A stretch of DNA of 64,000 bases from Dastarcus helophoroides (GCA_028583605.1 CM053332.1:20360297-20424296), one strand, 5' to 3'. Positions 22,151 through 34,904 are shown, numbered from the stretch's first letter. Notes: a model not told the origin generated them from the sequence alone. Made by a program: numbers and translations.

Positions 22151-24950
22151 TTTTTAAGAAAAATACCAATTTTGATAAAAAAAAAACCTCCAAATTCGAG
22201 GAACCGAATATGTCGAATTTTGAGATAAACGCCAACATTTCCACAAAAAACCTAACTGAAAAAAAAAAGAATAAAAAACACAATATTTCAAAAAAGTCGA
22301 AATTTTGTGTTTTTTATACTTTTTTCTCAAAGATGGGCTTTTTCTGGAAATTTTGACGTTTATCTCACAATTGAACATTTTCGTTTCCTCCAAATTTGGA
22401 GTTTCTTTTATCAAAATTGGTATTTTTTATCAAAATTTGTATTTTTCTTAAAAATGTAAACTTTTTTCTTAAAATTTCAAAAATCTCAAAATTTTGAGTA
22501 AAAGTCATACTTTGAAAAAAAAGACGGGTTTTTAACAGAAGGTCAAACCTCGACAAAAAAAAATCGAACTTTGGGAATAGTCCAAATTTTGAAAAAAGAC
22601 GATAATAATAATAATTTTAGAAAAATTTCGGAAAAGAGAGGAATTCCAGAAAAGACTACGAATTTCCAACCGAAATTCCACCGAATTTTGAAAAAAGACT
22701 ATAAGAGAAAGTCGTATTCTGAAAAAAAAGTCCAATTTTAAGATTAAGAATTACAACAAAAAGAGAAAATGACCTAATTTTGAGAAAAAAGAATAAAAAA
22801 CAAAATATTTCAAATAAGTCGAAATTTTGTGTTTTTTATTCATTCTTCTCAAACTTAGGGTTTTTCTGGAAATTTTGACGTTTATCTCACAATTGGACAT
22901 TTTCGGTTCCTCGCAATTTGGAGTTTTTTTTGTCAAAATTGGTGTTTTTCTTAAAAATGTGAACTTTTTCTCAAAATTTCAAAAAAATCATAATTTTTAA
23001 AAAGTCGAAATTTTGAATAAAAGTCATACTTTGAAAAAAAAGACGGGCGTTTAACAGAAGGTCAAACCTCGAGAAAAAAAGGTCGAATCTTGAGAATAGT
23101 CAAAATTTTTAAAAAAGAAGAAAATAGATCGAATTTTAGAAAAATTTCGGAAAATAGAGGATTTAAGAAAAGAAGACTATAAATTTCCAAAGATACACCG
23201 AATTTTGAAAAAAAGACGATCAGAGGAAGCCGTATTCTGAAAAAAAAGTCTAATTTTAAGATTAAGAACTAAAAGAAAAAGAGAAAATGGCCTAACTTTG
23301 AGAAAAAAGAATAAAAAACAAAATATTTCAAAAAAAGTCGAAATTTTGTGTTTTATTCTTTTTTCTCAAAGTTAGACTTTTTCTGTAAATTTTGACGTTT
23401 ATCTCACAATTGGATATTTTTGGTTCCTCGAAATTTGGAGTTTTTTTTAATCAAAATTGGTGTTTTTCTAAAAATGCGAACCTTTTCTCAAAATTTCAAA
23501 AAAAAATCATGATTTTTTAAAAAGTCGAAATTTTGAGTAAAAGTCATACTTTGAAAAACAAGGCGGGTTTTCTAACAGAAGGTCCAACCTCGAGAAAAAA
23601 GTCGAATTATGGGAATAGTCGAAATTTTGAAAAAAGACGAAAATAGGTCGAATTTTAGAAAAATTTCGAAAAAGAGAGGACTTCAGAAAAAACTACAAAT
23701 TTCCAACCGAAATTCTACCGAATTTTGAAAAAAGACGATCAGAGAAAGCCGTCTTCTAAAAAAAGTCCAATTTTAAGATTAAGAATTAAAAGAAAAAGAG
23801 AAAATGGCCCAACTTTGAGAAAAAAGAATAAAAAACAAAATATTTCAACAAAGTCGAAATTTAGTGTTTTTTATACTTTTTTCTCAAAGTTGGGCTTTTC
23901 GGGAAATTTTGACGTTTATCTCACAATTCGACATTTTCGGTTCCTCGAAATTTGGAGTTTTTTTAAATCAAAATTGGTGTTTTACTTAAAAATGTGAACT
24001 TTTTCTCAAAATTTCAAAAAAATCATGAATTTTTTAAAAAGTCGAAATTTTGAGTAAAAGTCATACTTTGAAAAAAAAAGACGGGTGTTTAACAGATGGT
24101 CAAACCTCGATAAAAAAGTCGAATTATGGGAATAGTCGAAATTTTGAAAAAAGGCGAAAATAGATCGAATTTTAGAAACATTTCGGAAAAGAGGGGAATT
24201 CAAAAAAGACTATAATTTCCAACCGAAATTCCACCGAATTTTGAAAAAAGACGATCAGAGAAAGTCGTATTCTGAAAAAAAAAGTCCAATTTTAAGATTA
24301 AGAATTAAAACAAAAAGAGAAAATGGCCTAATTTTGAGAAAAAAGAATAAAAAACAAAATATTTCAAATAAGTCGAAATTTTGTGTTTTTTATTCATTCT
24401 TCTCAAACTTAGGGTTTTTCTGGAAATTTTGACGTTTATCTCACAATTGGACATTTTCGGTTCCTCGCAATTTGGAGTTTTTTTTGTCAAAATTGGTGTT
24501 TTTCTTAAAAATGTGAACCTTTTCTCAAAATTGCAAAAAAGTCAAAATTTTAAAAAAGTCAAAATTTTGAGTAAAAATCATACTTTGAAAAAAAGGACGG
24601 GTGTTTAACAGAAGGTCAAACCTCGAGAAAAAAAGTCGAATTTTGAAAATAGTTGAAATTTTGAAAAAAGATGAACATTGATCGAATTTCGGAAAAATTT
24701 CGGAAAAGAGAGGAATTCAGAAAAGACTATAAATTTCCAACCGAAATTCCACCGAATTTTGAAAAAAGACGATCAGAGAAAGACGTATTCTAAAAAAAGT
24801 CCAATTTAAAAAATTAAGAATTAAAAAAAAAATCGAAATCTTTAGATCAATTAAAAAAAAGTCCAATTTTAACAAAAATGGAATCATTTCGGAAAAATGA
24901 ATTAAAAAAAAAATAAATTTCAAATAAGTCGAAATTTTGTGTTTTTTTCA
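22150..24950. repeat. Tandem array, 518-bp unit x5
   Basis: The anchor TCCAATTTTAAGATTAAGAA (or a one-base variant) occurs at 22731, 23249, 23767, 24285 and 24800, giving spacings 518, 518, 518 and 515. Inside each unit an A-rich half (AAAACAAAATATTTCAAA) and a T-rich half (TTTTGTGTTTTTTAT) are inverted with respect to each other, so every unit can fold. Copies at 22700-22950 and 24240-24500 are nearly identical over 180 bases, suggesting recent exchange. A short AAT microsatellite lies at 22604-22615. Confidence 0.92.
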
Positions 24951-25248
24951 ACAAAGTAAGTTTTTCTAAAATTTACTAATCGAATTGGAATTTCGGTCCG
25001 AAATTTGAGTTTGAAAAATTCGAGTTTTTCGTAAAATTGGACTTTTCTAAAACTTCGAAGAAGAGTCATGAATTTAAAAAATGCAAAGTTTTGATTCTTT
25101 ATTTATAAAAAGTAGACGGGTTTTGTTCTATCAAAGTAACTCTCGAGACAAATCTTTTTGTTTCAAATTATTAAAAGATGGATTACATTGCAATCTTTCT
25201 CGAAAATTTTCACGATGATTCAGTACTATTATTTTAAGAATGGAATTT
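24951..25248. other. Degenerate AT-rich spacer
   Basis: A transition between two satellite arrays; nothing recognisable. Confidence 0.4.
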
Positions 25249-26940
25249 TAAGGAATGGTAATCTGTCCAAAATTCCCCCCAAACGGTGATTGCCTTAGAT
25301 CTTAATTTAAAAAGCAACAAGGGACCAGTTAGGAATTTTTCTCAAAATTCCATATTTTGATATTTGGGATTCTTCCTCTAGAAATGTTGAAACCCTTTTC
25401 TAAAAATGTATACTTTAGTCTCTAAACGACTATATTTCAAAAAGTCGAATTTTCGAAATCAGGTCGAAATTTAAAAAAAAAGGTAAAAAAATTTCGATCA
25501 TCTTTTCGAATTTTCGGACTTGTTTTTAGAAACTTCGACTGAAGGCGACATGAATTTAAAAAATGAAGTAGTTTTATTCATTATTTTACTAACGTTTAGA
25601 CGTTTTTGTTCTGATTTTTCAAAGTAACTCTATCTTTAATCTTTTTTTTTCAATCTCATCTAAATTGATGGGCATTTAATTTGCCAGTTGCTTTCATTAC
25701 AATTTTAGATTTTCAGTTACCTTTTTTGTTAAGGAATGGAATTGTTAAGGAATGGTAATCTGTCCAAAATTCCCCCCAAACAGTGATTGCGTTAGATCTT
25801 AATTTAAAAAGCAACAAGGAACCAATTAGGAATTTTTCTCAAAATTCCATATTTTGAGATTTGAGATTCTTCCTCTAGAAAGGTTGAAACCCTTTTCTAA
25901 AAATGTATACTTTAGTCTCTAAACGACTATATTTTAAAAAGTCGAATTTTCGAAATTAGGTCGAAATTTAAAAAAAAAGGTGAAAAAATTTCGACCATCT
26001 TTTCGAATTTTCGGACTTGTTTTTAGAAACTTCGACTGAAGGCGACATGAATTTAAAAAATTAAGTAGTTTTATTCATTATTTTACTAACGTTTAGACTT
26101 TTTTGTTCAGATTTTTCAAAGTAACTCTCTCTTCAATCTTTTTTTTTAATCTCATCTAAATTGATGGGCATTTACTTTGCCAGTTGCTTTCATTACAATT
26201 TTAGATTTTCAGTTACCTTTTTTGTTAAGGAATGGAATTGTTAAGGAACGGTAATCTGTTCAAAAATCCCCCCAAACAGTGATTGCGTTAGATTTTAATT
26301 TAAAAAGCAACAAGGAACCAATTAGGAATTTTTCTCAAAATTCCATATTTTGAGTTTTGAAATTCTTCCTCTAGAAATGTTAAAATCCTTTTCTAAAAAT
26401 ATATACTTTAGTCTCTAAACGACTATATTTTAAAAAGTCGAATTTTCGAAATTAGGTCGAAATTTTTTTAAAAAAAAGGTGAACAAATTTCGACCATCTT
26501 TTCGAATTTTCGGACTTGTTTTTAGAAACTTCGACTGAAGGCGACATGAATTAAAAAAATAAAGTAGTTTTATTCATTATTTTACCAACGTTTAGACTTT
26601 TTTGTTCTGATTTTTCAAAGTAACTCTCTCTCTTCAATCTTTTTTTTTTCAATCTTATCTAAATTGATGGGCATTTACTTTGCCAGCTGTTTTCTTCACA
26701 ATTTTAGATTTTCGGTTACCTTTTTTGCTAAGGAATGGAATTAAGGAATGGTAATCTGTTCAAAATTTCTCCCAAACAGTGATTGCGTTAGATCTTAATT
26801 TAAAAAGCGACAAGGAACCAATTAGGAATTTTTCTCAAAATTCCATAATTTGAAATTCGAGATTTTTTTCTCTAAAAATATTAAATCCCTTTTCTAAGAT
26901 TTTATACTTTCCAAACGACTATTTTTCATTATTTCGAAGA
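25249..26940. repeat. Tandem array, about 497-bp unit x4
   Basis: ATCTGT(C/T)CAAAAATTCCCCC-type anchors lie at 25261, 25758, 26254 and 26754 (spacings 497, 496, 500). Units carry a conserved CAGTGATTGCGTTAGATC block and GGAATGGAATTNTTAAGGAA. Unlike the other arrays, most of the unit is not obviously made of the GAAATTTC motif. The fourth copy decays after about 26850. Confidence 0.9.
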
Positions 26941-27842
26941 TCAAACCAGATACTTTGATGCGTAGTTAGAAATACTTTTATTAGTTATTTTCAAAAAATA
27001 AAAAATTACAGGATAATGTTTAAAATTAGTTAAAAGAAGATCAACCAAATACATGTGTGTAGAAGTTTCCGTTAAACATGAAATTTTGAAATTAAAGACG
27101 ACATTTTGAGGAAAAAACTAAAATTTTATAAGAAATTTCCAAATTAAAAAAAGAGGTGAACAGCAAAATGAGAAATCACATCAGATTCGCAAATTCCGTT
27201 TGAGGAATTTTATTTCTTTAGATTTAAATATCGTTTGCCAAGAGGAATCCTCTTTTGATTGAAACTTTATCCCACAGAAATATTTACTTCGAAAGTGACA
27301 AACAGAAAATCAATTTTCTATTCTCATAAGGCAGATTTCAGTAACATTCTTCCGCTCTTTGAGGGAACGTTTTCTTTATCACATTCCCCTAAGTGGTAGT
27401 TTTTTAGATTGCCCAGGGCAAGGAGATAATGTAATTGGATGCCTTCTTTCATCCTGGCACCGAACTCGCCGATAAAGCAGGACTGTCCATTTTGCTAATT
27501 CAGTCGATAATTCCCTCAAAAATGATTCAATTAAGTAGAGCATGAAACGAGAAATAGCAACACGTACATCAGGAAGGTATAAATCGTGATATGTTAAGCA
27601 GGTGACCAGGGAGTGTTGGCAAATCTACTCTAGATTAGCACGAAACTAAATAATGGGTGTGTGGCTGTTTTTCTTCTTATCTAATTCCATCAAAGTCTCG
27701 GCTATACACAGAAAATAACCAAACAGTATAATTAAAGACACTTCGCTCCGGGGCAAATATTTTAAATTTTAGTAGGTCATCTACACTACTTAAGGCAAGG
27801 TGATCGCAAATTTGTTTATAAAAAAGAAAGGCTGCCGACAGT
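26941..27842. other. Unique intron island without a recognised exon
   Basis: From about 27160 this is balanced-composition, non-repetitive sequence containing blocks such as CAAGAGGAATCCTCTTTTG (a short palindrome) and GCACCGAACTCGCCGATAAAG. No splice-bounded open frame with a recognisable product is found on either strand. It lies midway in the 24 kb intron. Confidence 0.4.
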
Positions 27843-28050
27843 AGTGAAAACTTAAAACTGGGAAATAACTTTTTTTTGTGGAACGGACTGGTCCTTGGTT
27901 ATCTTCAAAACCAAGAAACCAAGAAAGAGTAAAAAACATAACAAAGGTTTCTCTGTTTTTTACTCTTTCTTGGTTTCTTGGTTTTGAAGATATCCAAGGA
28001 CCAGTCCATTCCACAAAAAAAGTTATTTGCCAGTTTTAAGTTTTCAGGGG
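27843..28050. mobile_element. Foldback copy 7 as a long near-perfect palindrome
   Basis: GTGGAACGGACTGGTCCTTG at about 27877 faces CAAGGACCAGTCCATTCCAC ending near 28014. The palindrome also extends outside the element: AAAACTTAAAACTGGGAAAT on the left matches ATTTGCCAGTTTTAAGTTTT on the right. The turn is only a few bases (near CTCTG). The internal region with the AACGCGTTTCG block has been lost; a normal right-arm end (CAGGGGACAAGATTTG) is attached just after. Confidence 0.85.
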
Positions 28051-28782
28051 ACAAGATTTGTATTTCAATTCTTGGGAAATAACTGTATTGTATAGCGTAG
28101 TTTAGGCCCAAAGTAGTAAACAAGTCAAAATATTGGAAACATTTTCATTTGTCAGTTTTAATTTATAAACCAGGATCAACGAAAACAAAAATAAAAAAAA
28201 TAGGACTGCATTAATATCCGCCTAACTCATTTCAAATGTTCGCTAAGGCTCATAGCTTTGATGTAATGAATATTAAACGCATATACGCCCTAGAAAGTGG
28301 TCTAGGTACGTTTAGGCATCCATCATAAATTCTGTATCCAATTCTGTTGCACGCCTACCAACAATGCGTTCAGTTTGATAGAATTTGATGTAGAAATCAA
28401 GATATGGTTGCGAAATTCGCTTAAGAAGTTTCAGTCGGATGGAAAAGGAAATTGCAGACGCGTGGATATTTTTTTTTATCAATTTACTTCGACTGTGCAA
28501 TATTCCACATGAATGGCGCTTGAATCTATGGCGACCTTGGCTTGGAAAAGTTTCATTGATGGTAATTTGCAACTTTGACAAATTGGACGGTTTATTGGGG
28601 TTGCAAGTTGGGTGTAAAAGTTTAATTGAAAGTTCACGGGGGAAGAAAGATTCGAGGCTTTTTACGTTCAGCTTTTTACGTTCAGAGTTAAATAACAGTG
28701 AACGGTCCCAGGACATGTAATGGAATATTAGATTCGAAGTAAAATTATGCTGTCTGTCGGGCCCTCTGCGAAATATGGCTAC
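28051..28782. other. Unique intron sequence
   Basis: Non-repetitive. Overlapping open frames on both strands (28312-28716 minus, 134 codons; 28439-28720 plus, 93 codons) have no recognisable domain, splice context or codon pattern that I would trust as coding. Confidence 0.35.
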
Positions 28783-29287
28783 TACGAGGGTAAATCAAAT
28801 ATGAACCGAAATTTGTTTTTAAAAATTTGTTGATACAAGATAACAGTCCTCTCAAAAAGTCCATAGGATGACACATAGATGGCGTTACTAGAATTTTTTC
28901 CATATGATTTTTATTTAGTACTAACCTTTAAACGATACGTGTATAAATTTGACAGCAATCTGACTATTGATTCGTGAGTTATAGCATTTTGTGTGAAGTA
29001 ACTTTTGTTATTGAAAAAAAAATGGAAAAAAGTGAATTTCGAATTTTGATAAAGCATTGCTTTTTGATGAATAAAAATACAGTGGAAACCAAACAATGGC
29101 TTGATAAACATTATCCGAACTCTGCTTCATCGAGACAAATGGTAGAGAAGTGGATTGGTGAATTTAAACGTGGTCGTACCAGCACAAATGGTGCAGAGCG
29201 CAGTGGACGCCCAAATGAGGCTGTTATTCCAGAAAACATCAAAAAAATCCACAAATTGGTTATGAACGATCGCCCTGGCATTTAAAT
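28783..29287 (+). mobile_element. Mariner element, 5' part only
   Basis: The terminal repeat starts TACGAGGGTAAATCAAATAT at 28783, followed by about 240 bp of leader and the first third of a transposase. Sequence similarity to mariner stops abruptly at about 29285 and the 3' half and right terminal repeat are absent, so the element is truncated. Confidence 0.8.
29022..29285 (+). pseudogene. Mariner transposase, N-terminal fragment
   Basis: ATG at 29022 opens 87 codons ending at a TAA that is probably created by the truncation. It shows MEKSEFRILIKHCFLMNKNT, QWLDKHYPNSASSRQMVEKW, the EFKRGRTST block and AERSGRPNEAVIPENIKKIH. This is the paired helix-turn-helix DNA-binding region of mariner transposases, including the GRP linker motif. 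The catalytic DD34D domain (about 250 residues more in a full protein) is missing. It lies antisense to the host gene in the 24 kb intron. Confidence 0.85.
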
Positions 29288-31340
29288 CAAACTTATGTAG
29301 AATTTTTGTAAAATAAATTTCGAATATTTCTTCAATTTCGCCTTTTTTCTCAAAATTTTGGATTTACAATTTCAATTTTTTCCTATTATTTTAATCGTTC
29401 TAAACAATTGATGCCTGATCTGTAGCTCGCGAGCCACATATGGCTTGCACTAATTTTTGATGTGACCTGAGGTGCCTATGAAGAAAAGAGGCATCCTATT
29501 TTATTTAGCAAATTCATGTTTTCAGACTAAAATCGAAATTCTAAAAAAAATCAAAACTTTTATTTTAAAATCGGAAAAAAATAAAAAAAATTATCTTTAA
29601 GGTGAAAAAGGTCAAAAAATTTTCAAAATTATTCGAAATAAATTTATTTTAACCAATCCAATTGTAAGAGTTTAAATTAAACACGAAATTTTGAAAAAAA
29701 AAAAGTTCAAACAGGAAATTGGAAATGTATAAGTGGAATTTTAAAAAGTATAATTTTCAACTTTAAATGAAAAATGTTATGCAAAACTTTGAAAAGATAA
29801 AAAACTCTTAAAACAAAAATATTCTCGAATTTTCAATTATAAAATTTAAATACAGGATTTTGAGAAAATATCCTAATTTTGAACAAAAAGTCATTCACAC
29901 GAATTCAGTTCTAACACAAAATTTCGAGAAAAAGTCCAAACCTTCAAATGAAGGTCAACACTTTGAGATCAAAAGACAAAGTTTCCAAAAGAAAGTCTAG
30001 GTTTCGAGTTTTGTGACAAAACTATAGAGAAAAATATTTCAAGTTTGAACTCAGAATTTTCAGAAGAAACTCTTCTAAAAAAATCTTAAAATTTCTGACT
30101 TATTCTCAAATTTTGAGAATAAAGTAAAAAATTCGATGAAATGGCTAAAAAGCCAAATTAAAATTTTTGTGAAAGGGTTTTCTTTAATAAATCCCACTTT
30201 TTTGGAAATGTTGACTTTTTTCTCGAAATTTTGACTTTAACCTTAAAATGTCAAACCTAACCACCACATTTTGAGAAAAAAGTTTAAATGTCCAGAGAAG
30301 CTTAAAATTAATAAAAACAAATTTGAAGTTAACGAGAGATTATGAGAAAAATTCGAACATTTTAGGTGAAACTAGAAATTTATTATTTAGTTTTACTATA
30401 GACTTTCAAGTTTGTAAATGTCAAGTTTAAACATGAAATTTCGATAAGTTTTCGAAAATTTCGAGTTTAAAATAAAAATTTTGCATTTTTTTAATAAATA
30501 ATGTATTTATTTTGTTAGAAACTTTCTAAGAAACCTGGAATTTTGTCAAAGTTTTTGGTTAAAACTGACTTTTTTTCTAATTTGGAAGCCCACTATTAGT
30601 AGCTTCAATTTGTTAGAATCGAAACTAGTGGAATTTCTTAAAATCCTTGGTTTTTGTTTAAACTTCGAGTTCTCTGTCAAAATGATTAATTTGATATTTC
30701 AATTTTTACTTTTTTTCCTAAATTTCCAACTTTAGAATCAAAATATCGACTTTATTTCGGCTTTAATTTCAAACTGTTGAGTTTTCTCTTAATTATGAGT
30801 TCTAAGATTAAAACTTCGAAAAAAAAAGAAAGAAAACAAAATTTCAACTTAATAAGAAAATTTTAACTTTAATCGGTAAATTTCGACCTTCATTGCTTAC
30901 GAGATTTGACTTTAAAACTTTTGGTAAAAAGAAACTTAAAAGTTTATGAAATATTTTTATCAATTTCCGAAGTAAAAAAGATTAACTCAAAATTGTGATA
31001 AAATTTGGAATCCTCATTTGTTTAAAAAATTAAAATTTCTAAAAAAATGTAAATCTCGTTAGTTATTAAATTTTAATCTTTGACAAACGTTTTTCACTTT
31101 TAATCAAAATTTGACAATTTCAAAAAACGATGATGGGCTATTTTTATCTTAGAAAAATTAAAATTTCAAATTTGGACTTGGATTCTTCAGAACATAATAT
31201 TTCGAAAATAACTTCGAAATGTTTGCTCCAAATTTCCTGAAAACTTGAAAATGTATAAAAAGAATTCGAAATTTTGATAAAGGATTGTAAAGAGAGATTT
31301 AATTTTTTTTTTCGAAATTTTTACATTTTTTAAAAATTTT
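29288..31340. other. Degenerate AT-rich intron DNA
   Basis: Old satellite-like sequence with mixed orientation and no regular period. A hAT-type end scrap (GATCTGTAGCTCGCGAGCC, CACATATGGCTTGC) lies at 29416-29445. No gene is seen. Confidence 0.45.
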
Positions 31341-31344
31341 ATAT

Positions 31345-31712
31345 TTTTACGGGCTTATCGGTTCGAATTGATTACACTTATCGAATAAGACCCACTTTAT
31401 TACTGAACTCAACTTTGATCACCACAATTGACAATTAACTCACTACTTATTTACTAATTGCTAACCCACTGACTTCTAACTGACTGACTCGAGGGAAAGC
31501 TTACCACCTTTTTATAGTTTTGGCCCCCGGCTTCTAGAACTTTTGGGTAGATAAGGCTTATCGTTTGCCGAAATTTCTGGAACGCTTATCTGCCATTTGT
31601 TTCGTTATCGCGGCCGCTTTCCCCTTATCAGATACTTCTAGAAACTTTTTTTATTTACTAAATTATACAATTCTATTCTAAATTCTATTCCATCTATTTA
31701 CATTGCGTTACA
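31345..31712 (-). mobile_element. Solo LTR of the Gypsy family (copy 1)
   Basis: About 368 bp, matching the LTRs of the 50.2-55.5 kb element from ACGGGCTTATCGGTTCG to ACATTGCGTTACA. The expected TGTT start has mutated to TTTT. A 4-bp target duplication ATAT flanks it (31341-31344 and 31713-31716). Read on the minus strand it contains a TATA box (CTATAAAAAGG). It formed by recombination between two LTRs that removed the internal region. Confidence 0.9.
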
Positions 31713-32306
31713 ATATTTAAATTGAATTTTTTTTTCAAAAATTCGACTTAAACATGAAATGTAGTCTTTTTTTTTAAATTATGACTTTTTTTGATATTTA
31801 CGCCGTAATCTCTAAATTCAAATGTTTAAAAGACTTATAATTACCAGAAATAGTTAAAATCTTGAGAAAATTTTCTTTATGAAAGAATTGTTTTTTCGAA
31901 CTTTAATCATCGATTGAATTAAAATTTTTTTATTAGAACAATATAATTGTTTCCCTTAAATTTGAATGATTTCCTAGAAATATTAAATTGAAACACGACA
32001 TTAAAAAAATTGTCAAGGTTTAACCCACACTTTTAAGAAAGCAGTCAAAATTAAAAAAAATAACTCTAAATTTATGTAAAAAATATCTAACGGTTTCATT
32101 TTAATCATAACAGTTTGACTTTCAACTCCATCGAGTATCTTATCGAAACTTAAAATACTTAGTATAAGTCGGAATTTTGAAACTTAATAGTTTTTTTTTA
32201 ATTTTAAATTCTTTGCAAAATTTTAAAATTGTTATTTTCTTTTCCTGAAAATTTTATTTCACATTCAGATGTAGACGCTTTTTTGTAGAAATATTAACCC
32301 TCGCTT
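31713..32306. other. Degenerate AT-rich intron DNA
   Basis: Nothing recognisable apart from satellite-like words. Confidence 0.4.
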
Positions 32307-33696
32307 TATACAGGGTGGACCATAAGTAATGGTACATAGAGCAAGAGCAGATTTTTCGTATAAAAATAACGTGATTTAGCTACATTTATCTTATGCCAAA
32401 AGTTGATATTAACAGAGGTACAGGGTGTCAAAGTTGAAACAAATATTTCGATTTTTTCGTATAATTATGGGATGAATTGTAACAAAGACACGAAACTTGG
32501 CACAAGGGAGTTTCTTAAGTCGACAAACTCTAAGTTGCTAACATATTACCAATAGCTGATAAGGGGCGCTACCTGCGCTATTCTGCATAATTCTAAATCA
32601 TCATAACTTTTTTGTGCACCCACCTATATTAATTTTAAATGAGTTATTTAATTTTCCCATCTTTTTTACGCAAAAAAGGTGTACCTTCTGAAAGTTGATA
32701 CAAGCAACCGTTTCCAAGATATTTGCCTTTAAAGCTTGACGTGCCTTGGTTTTAAATTACTAAGATGTTAAATTTTCGAAGTAGGCTTGAAAAAAAAGTA
32801 ATCATAAGACAACTTGGATACTAATTTATGTCAAATATTACTTTGATGATAATATTATTACCTAAATTTTGAAAATCTCAATAAAGAAAATCCAAAAAAT
32901 TAAGACGTAATTTATTTTCTAACATAGAGATGTGAGATATGATCTCTGAGTCCGCACAAGAAAATTTTAATAGTCTGGGTGGTCAAAGCAGATATTTGGA
33001 AATAAATTTCAATAAAGGACAGCCAGATTTTTAATTGTTTGGAATCCCTTTACATGAAAAAGGTCATTTCCCACATAGTTATTTTTGAAAATAAATTTTG
33101 TTTTGGTATTTTATTTAAATTTGCTTTAGAAATTTAAAAAATATGTGTAATAATATGTCAGTAGAGTAATATTTGATATAAACTATTTTAGAGTCAGTTT
33201 TATTACTTTTATTTTGAAACCTACTGCGAACAATTCACATTTACATAACTTAAAATAAACGTACGGCAAACTTTGAAGGCAAATATCTTGAAAACGGTTG
33301 CTTGTATCAAAATTTAGAAAGTATACCTTTTTTATGTAAAAAATGTAGGTAAATAAAGACATTTATTTAAAATAAGTGTACATGAAGGCACAAAAAAGTT
33401 ATGATGCTTTAGAATAATACAAGGTAGCGCAGGTAGCGCCCCCTATGAGTTACCGACAATCTGTTAGCAAATTAGAATTTCTTGGCCAAAGAAACCCCTC
33501 TATACCAAATTTCTTGTCTATAGTGCAATGTATTCATCAGTTATGCGAAAAAATCACATTTTTTTTTCAACTTTGATACCCTGTATCTCTGTTAATATCA
33601 ACTTTTGGTATAAGGTAAATGTGGCTAAATCACGTTATTTTTATACGGAAAATCTACTCTTGCTCTATGTACCATTATTTATGGTCCACCTGTATA
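32307..33696. mobile_element. Second element with long terminal inverted repeats (about 450 bp)
   Basis: The left end TATACAGGGTGGACCATAAG is mirrored by the right end TTATGGTCCACCTGTATATT. The arms match inward over about 450 bp (for example GCTAACATATTACC / near 33460; CAAGCAACCGTTTCCAAG / near 33290). The 470-bp centre is AT-rich without a transposase. TA duplicates flank the CAGGGTG tips, as in the 10.8 kb element (CCGGGTG tips), so both are plausibly non-autonomous derivatives of TA-inserting elements. Confidence 0.85.
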
Positions 33697-34370
33697 TTAC
33701 TTATCTAAACATTTTGTTTAATTAAAAAAATGTTACCATTATTTCTAAATAGTTTAACTCAATATTTTGAAATCTAAAATTTTTAATTTTAAATTCTATT
33801 TATTCTAAAAGTTAGAGTACAAGTTTCAGTTTCTACATTTTCTAAAAAAACATTGACTTCGTATACGAAATTTCAACCTAAATCGAAATTTTAATTTGAA
33901 TTTTTATTCTAAATTTCGTATCCTTTTTGAATTTTGGACTTCGAGATTACCCGAAATATGTTCTTTCTTTTAAATAAAAAATTAAAAATGAGTCACTCGG
34001 AGCTGAAGCATAAACCGAAAACCGGAAAAAAACCGTTATTTTTGTCGGAGCGAAAACCGGAACTGAACCTACATAATTTTTTTTCCGGAACGAAAACCGA
34101 AAACCGGAACGAAAATAATAACGGTTCGAAGCCCTGGAAGTGACAACAAGTTTGGCAAACTCTTCTTCTGCTCTTCTTCTTTAAATTGGTACAGAAGTCC
34201 CTAGCTATGAAAACATTCAGAATGCAAACAGATATCAATTCGGGATTAGAATTTGGACAATAAGAACAATTTTTTGTTCTCTATTTTATTTTGTAGAGTA
34301 GGAAGCCATCTGGAGAACCAACTGAATGTAAGAGCTCACAACCCAATGCCTCTTCATTCAATTCTTACAA
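33697..34370. repeat. AT-rich DNA with a CCGGTT-rich MITE fragment
   Basis: 34000-34136 is an alternation of AACCGGAAC/GAAAACCG words ending in CGGTTCGAAGCCCTG. The same end occurs at 41268-41356, so this is one end of a small dispersed element with a CAGGGCTTCGAACCG tip. The opposite end is not identified. The remainder is unremarkable. Confidence 0.55.
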
Positions 34371-34377
34371 GGAAGAT

Positions 34378-34832
34378 ACTTCCAAAAATTGAAATACAAA
34401 TTTTGTCCTCTGAAACCCAGAAAAATATACCTCTACTTGTCGAAGTTATGACATAAACTCGTAAAATAGGAACTATAACATTTCGTCAACTTAGTTAAAA
34501 AATTGAAATACAAATCTTGTCTCCTGAAAGCAAAAAGGATTAAAAAACACAACAAAGGTTGCTCTAACGCGTTTCGATAGCCAAGCAATCATCTTCAGGG
34601 AGATACTGGATACTGAAAATTCAGGGAACAAGATTTTTATTTCAGTTTTTGAAGACAACCAAAGAAAGTAACCCGAGTAGTGTGGAGATACTCTCTGAAG
34701 ATGACAGTTTGGCTATCGAAACGAGTTAGAGCAACCTTTGTTTCTGTTTTTTAATCTTTCTTGATTTCGGGGGACGAGATGAGTATTTCAATTTTTAAAA
34801 ATAACCAAGGACCAGTCCGTTCCACCAAAGAT
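34378..34832. mobile_element. Composite foldback cluster (copy 8)
   Basis: A lone fragment (34378-34417) precedes a compound structure at 34494-34832: arm, AACGCGTTTCGATAGCCAAG, GATACTGGATACTGAAAATT, an AACCAAAGAAAGTAACCCG block, then a second arm with CTGAAGATGACAG, GAAACGAGTTAGAGC and the outer end GACCAGTCCGTTCCACC. The same compound order in reverse complement is found at 42655-42990. Confidence 0.75.
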
Positions 34833-34904
34833 ACTTTAGTTGGGTGATTTTATCTCTAACTAAGAACACCAAGAAGGAGGGAGGTACTTCTGTTCATAGC
34901 ATTT

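Noticed and set aside
28312..28720. Overlapping ORFs of 134 and 93 codons on opposite strands
   Set aside because: No recognisable domain, no splice context, and the two frames are mirror consequences of each other in balanced-composition DNA.
34000..34136. CCGGAAC/AACCG alternation as an array of transcription factor sites
   Set aside because: The same sequence with the same GAAGCCCTG end recurs at 41268-41356, which fits a mobile element end better.
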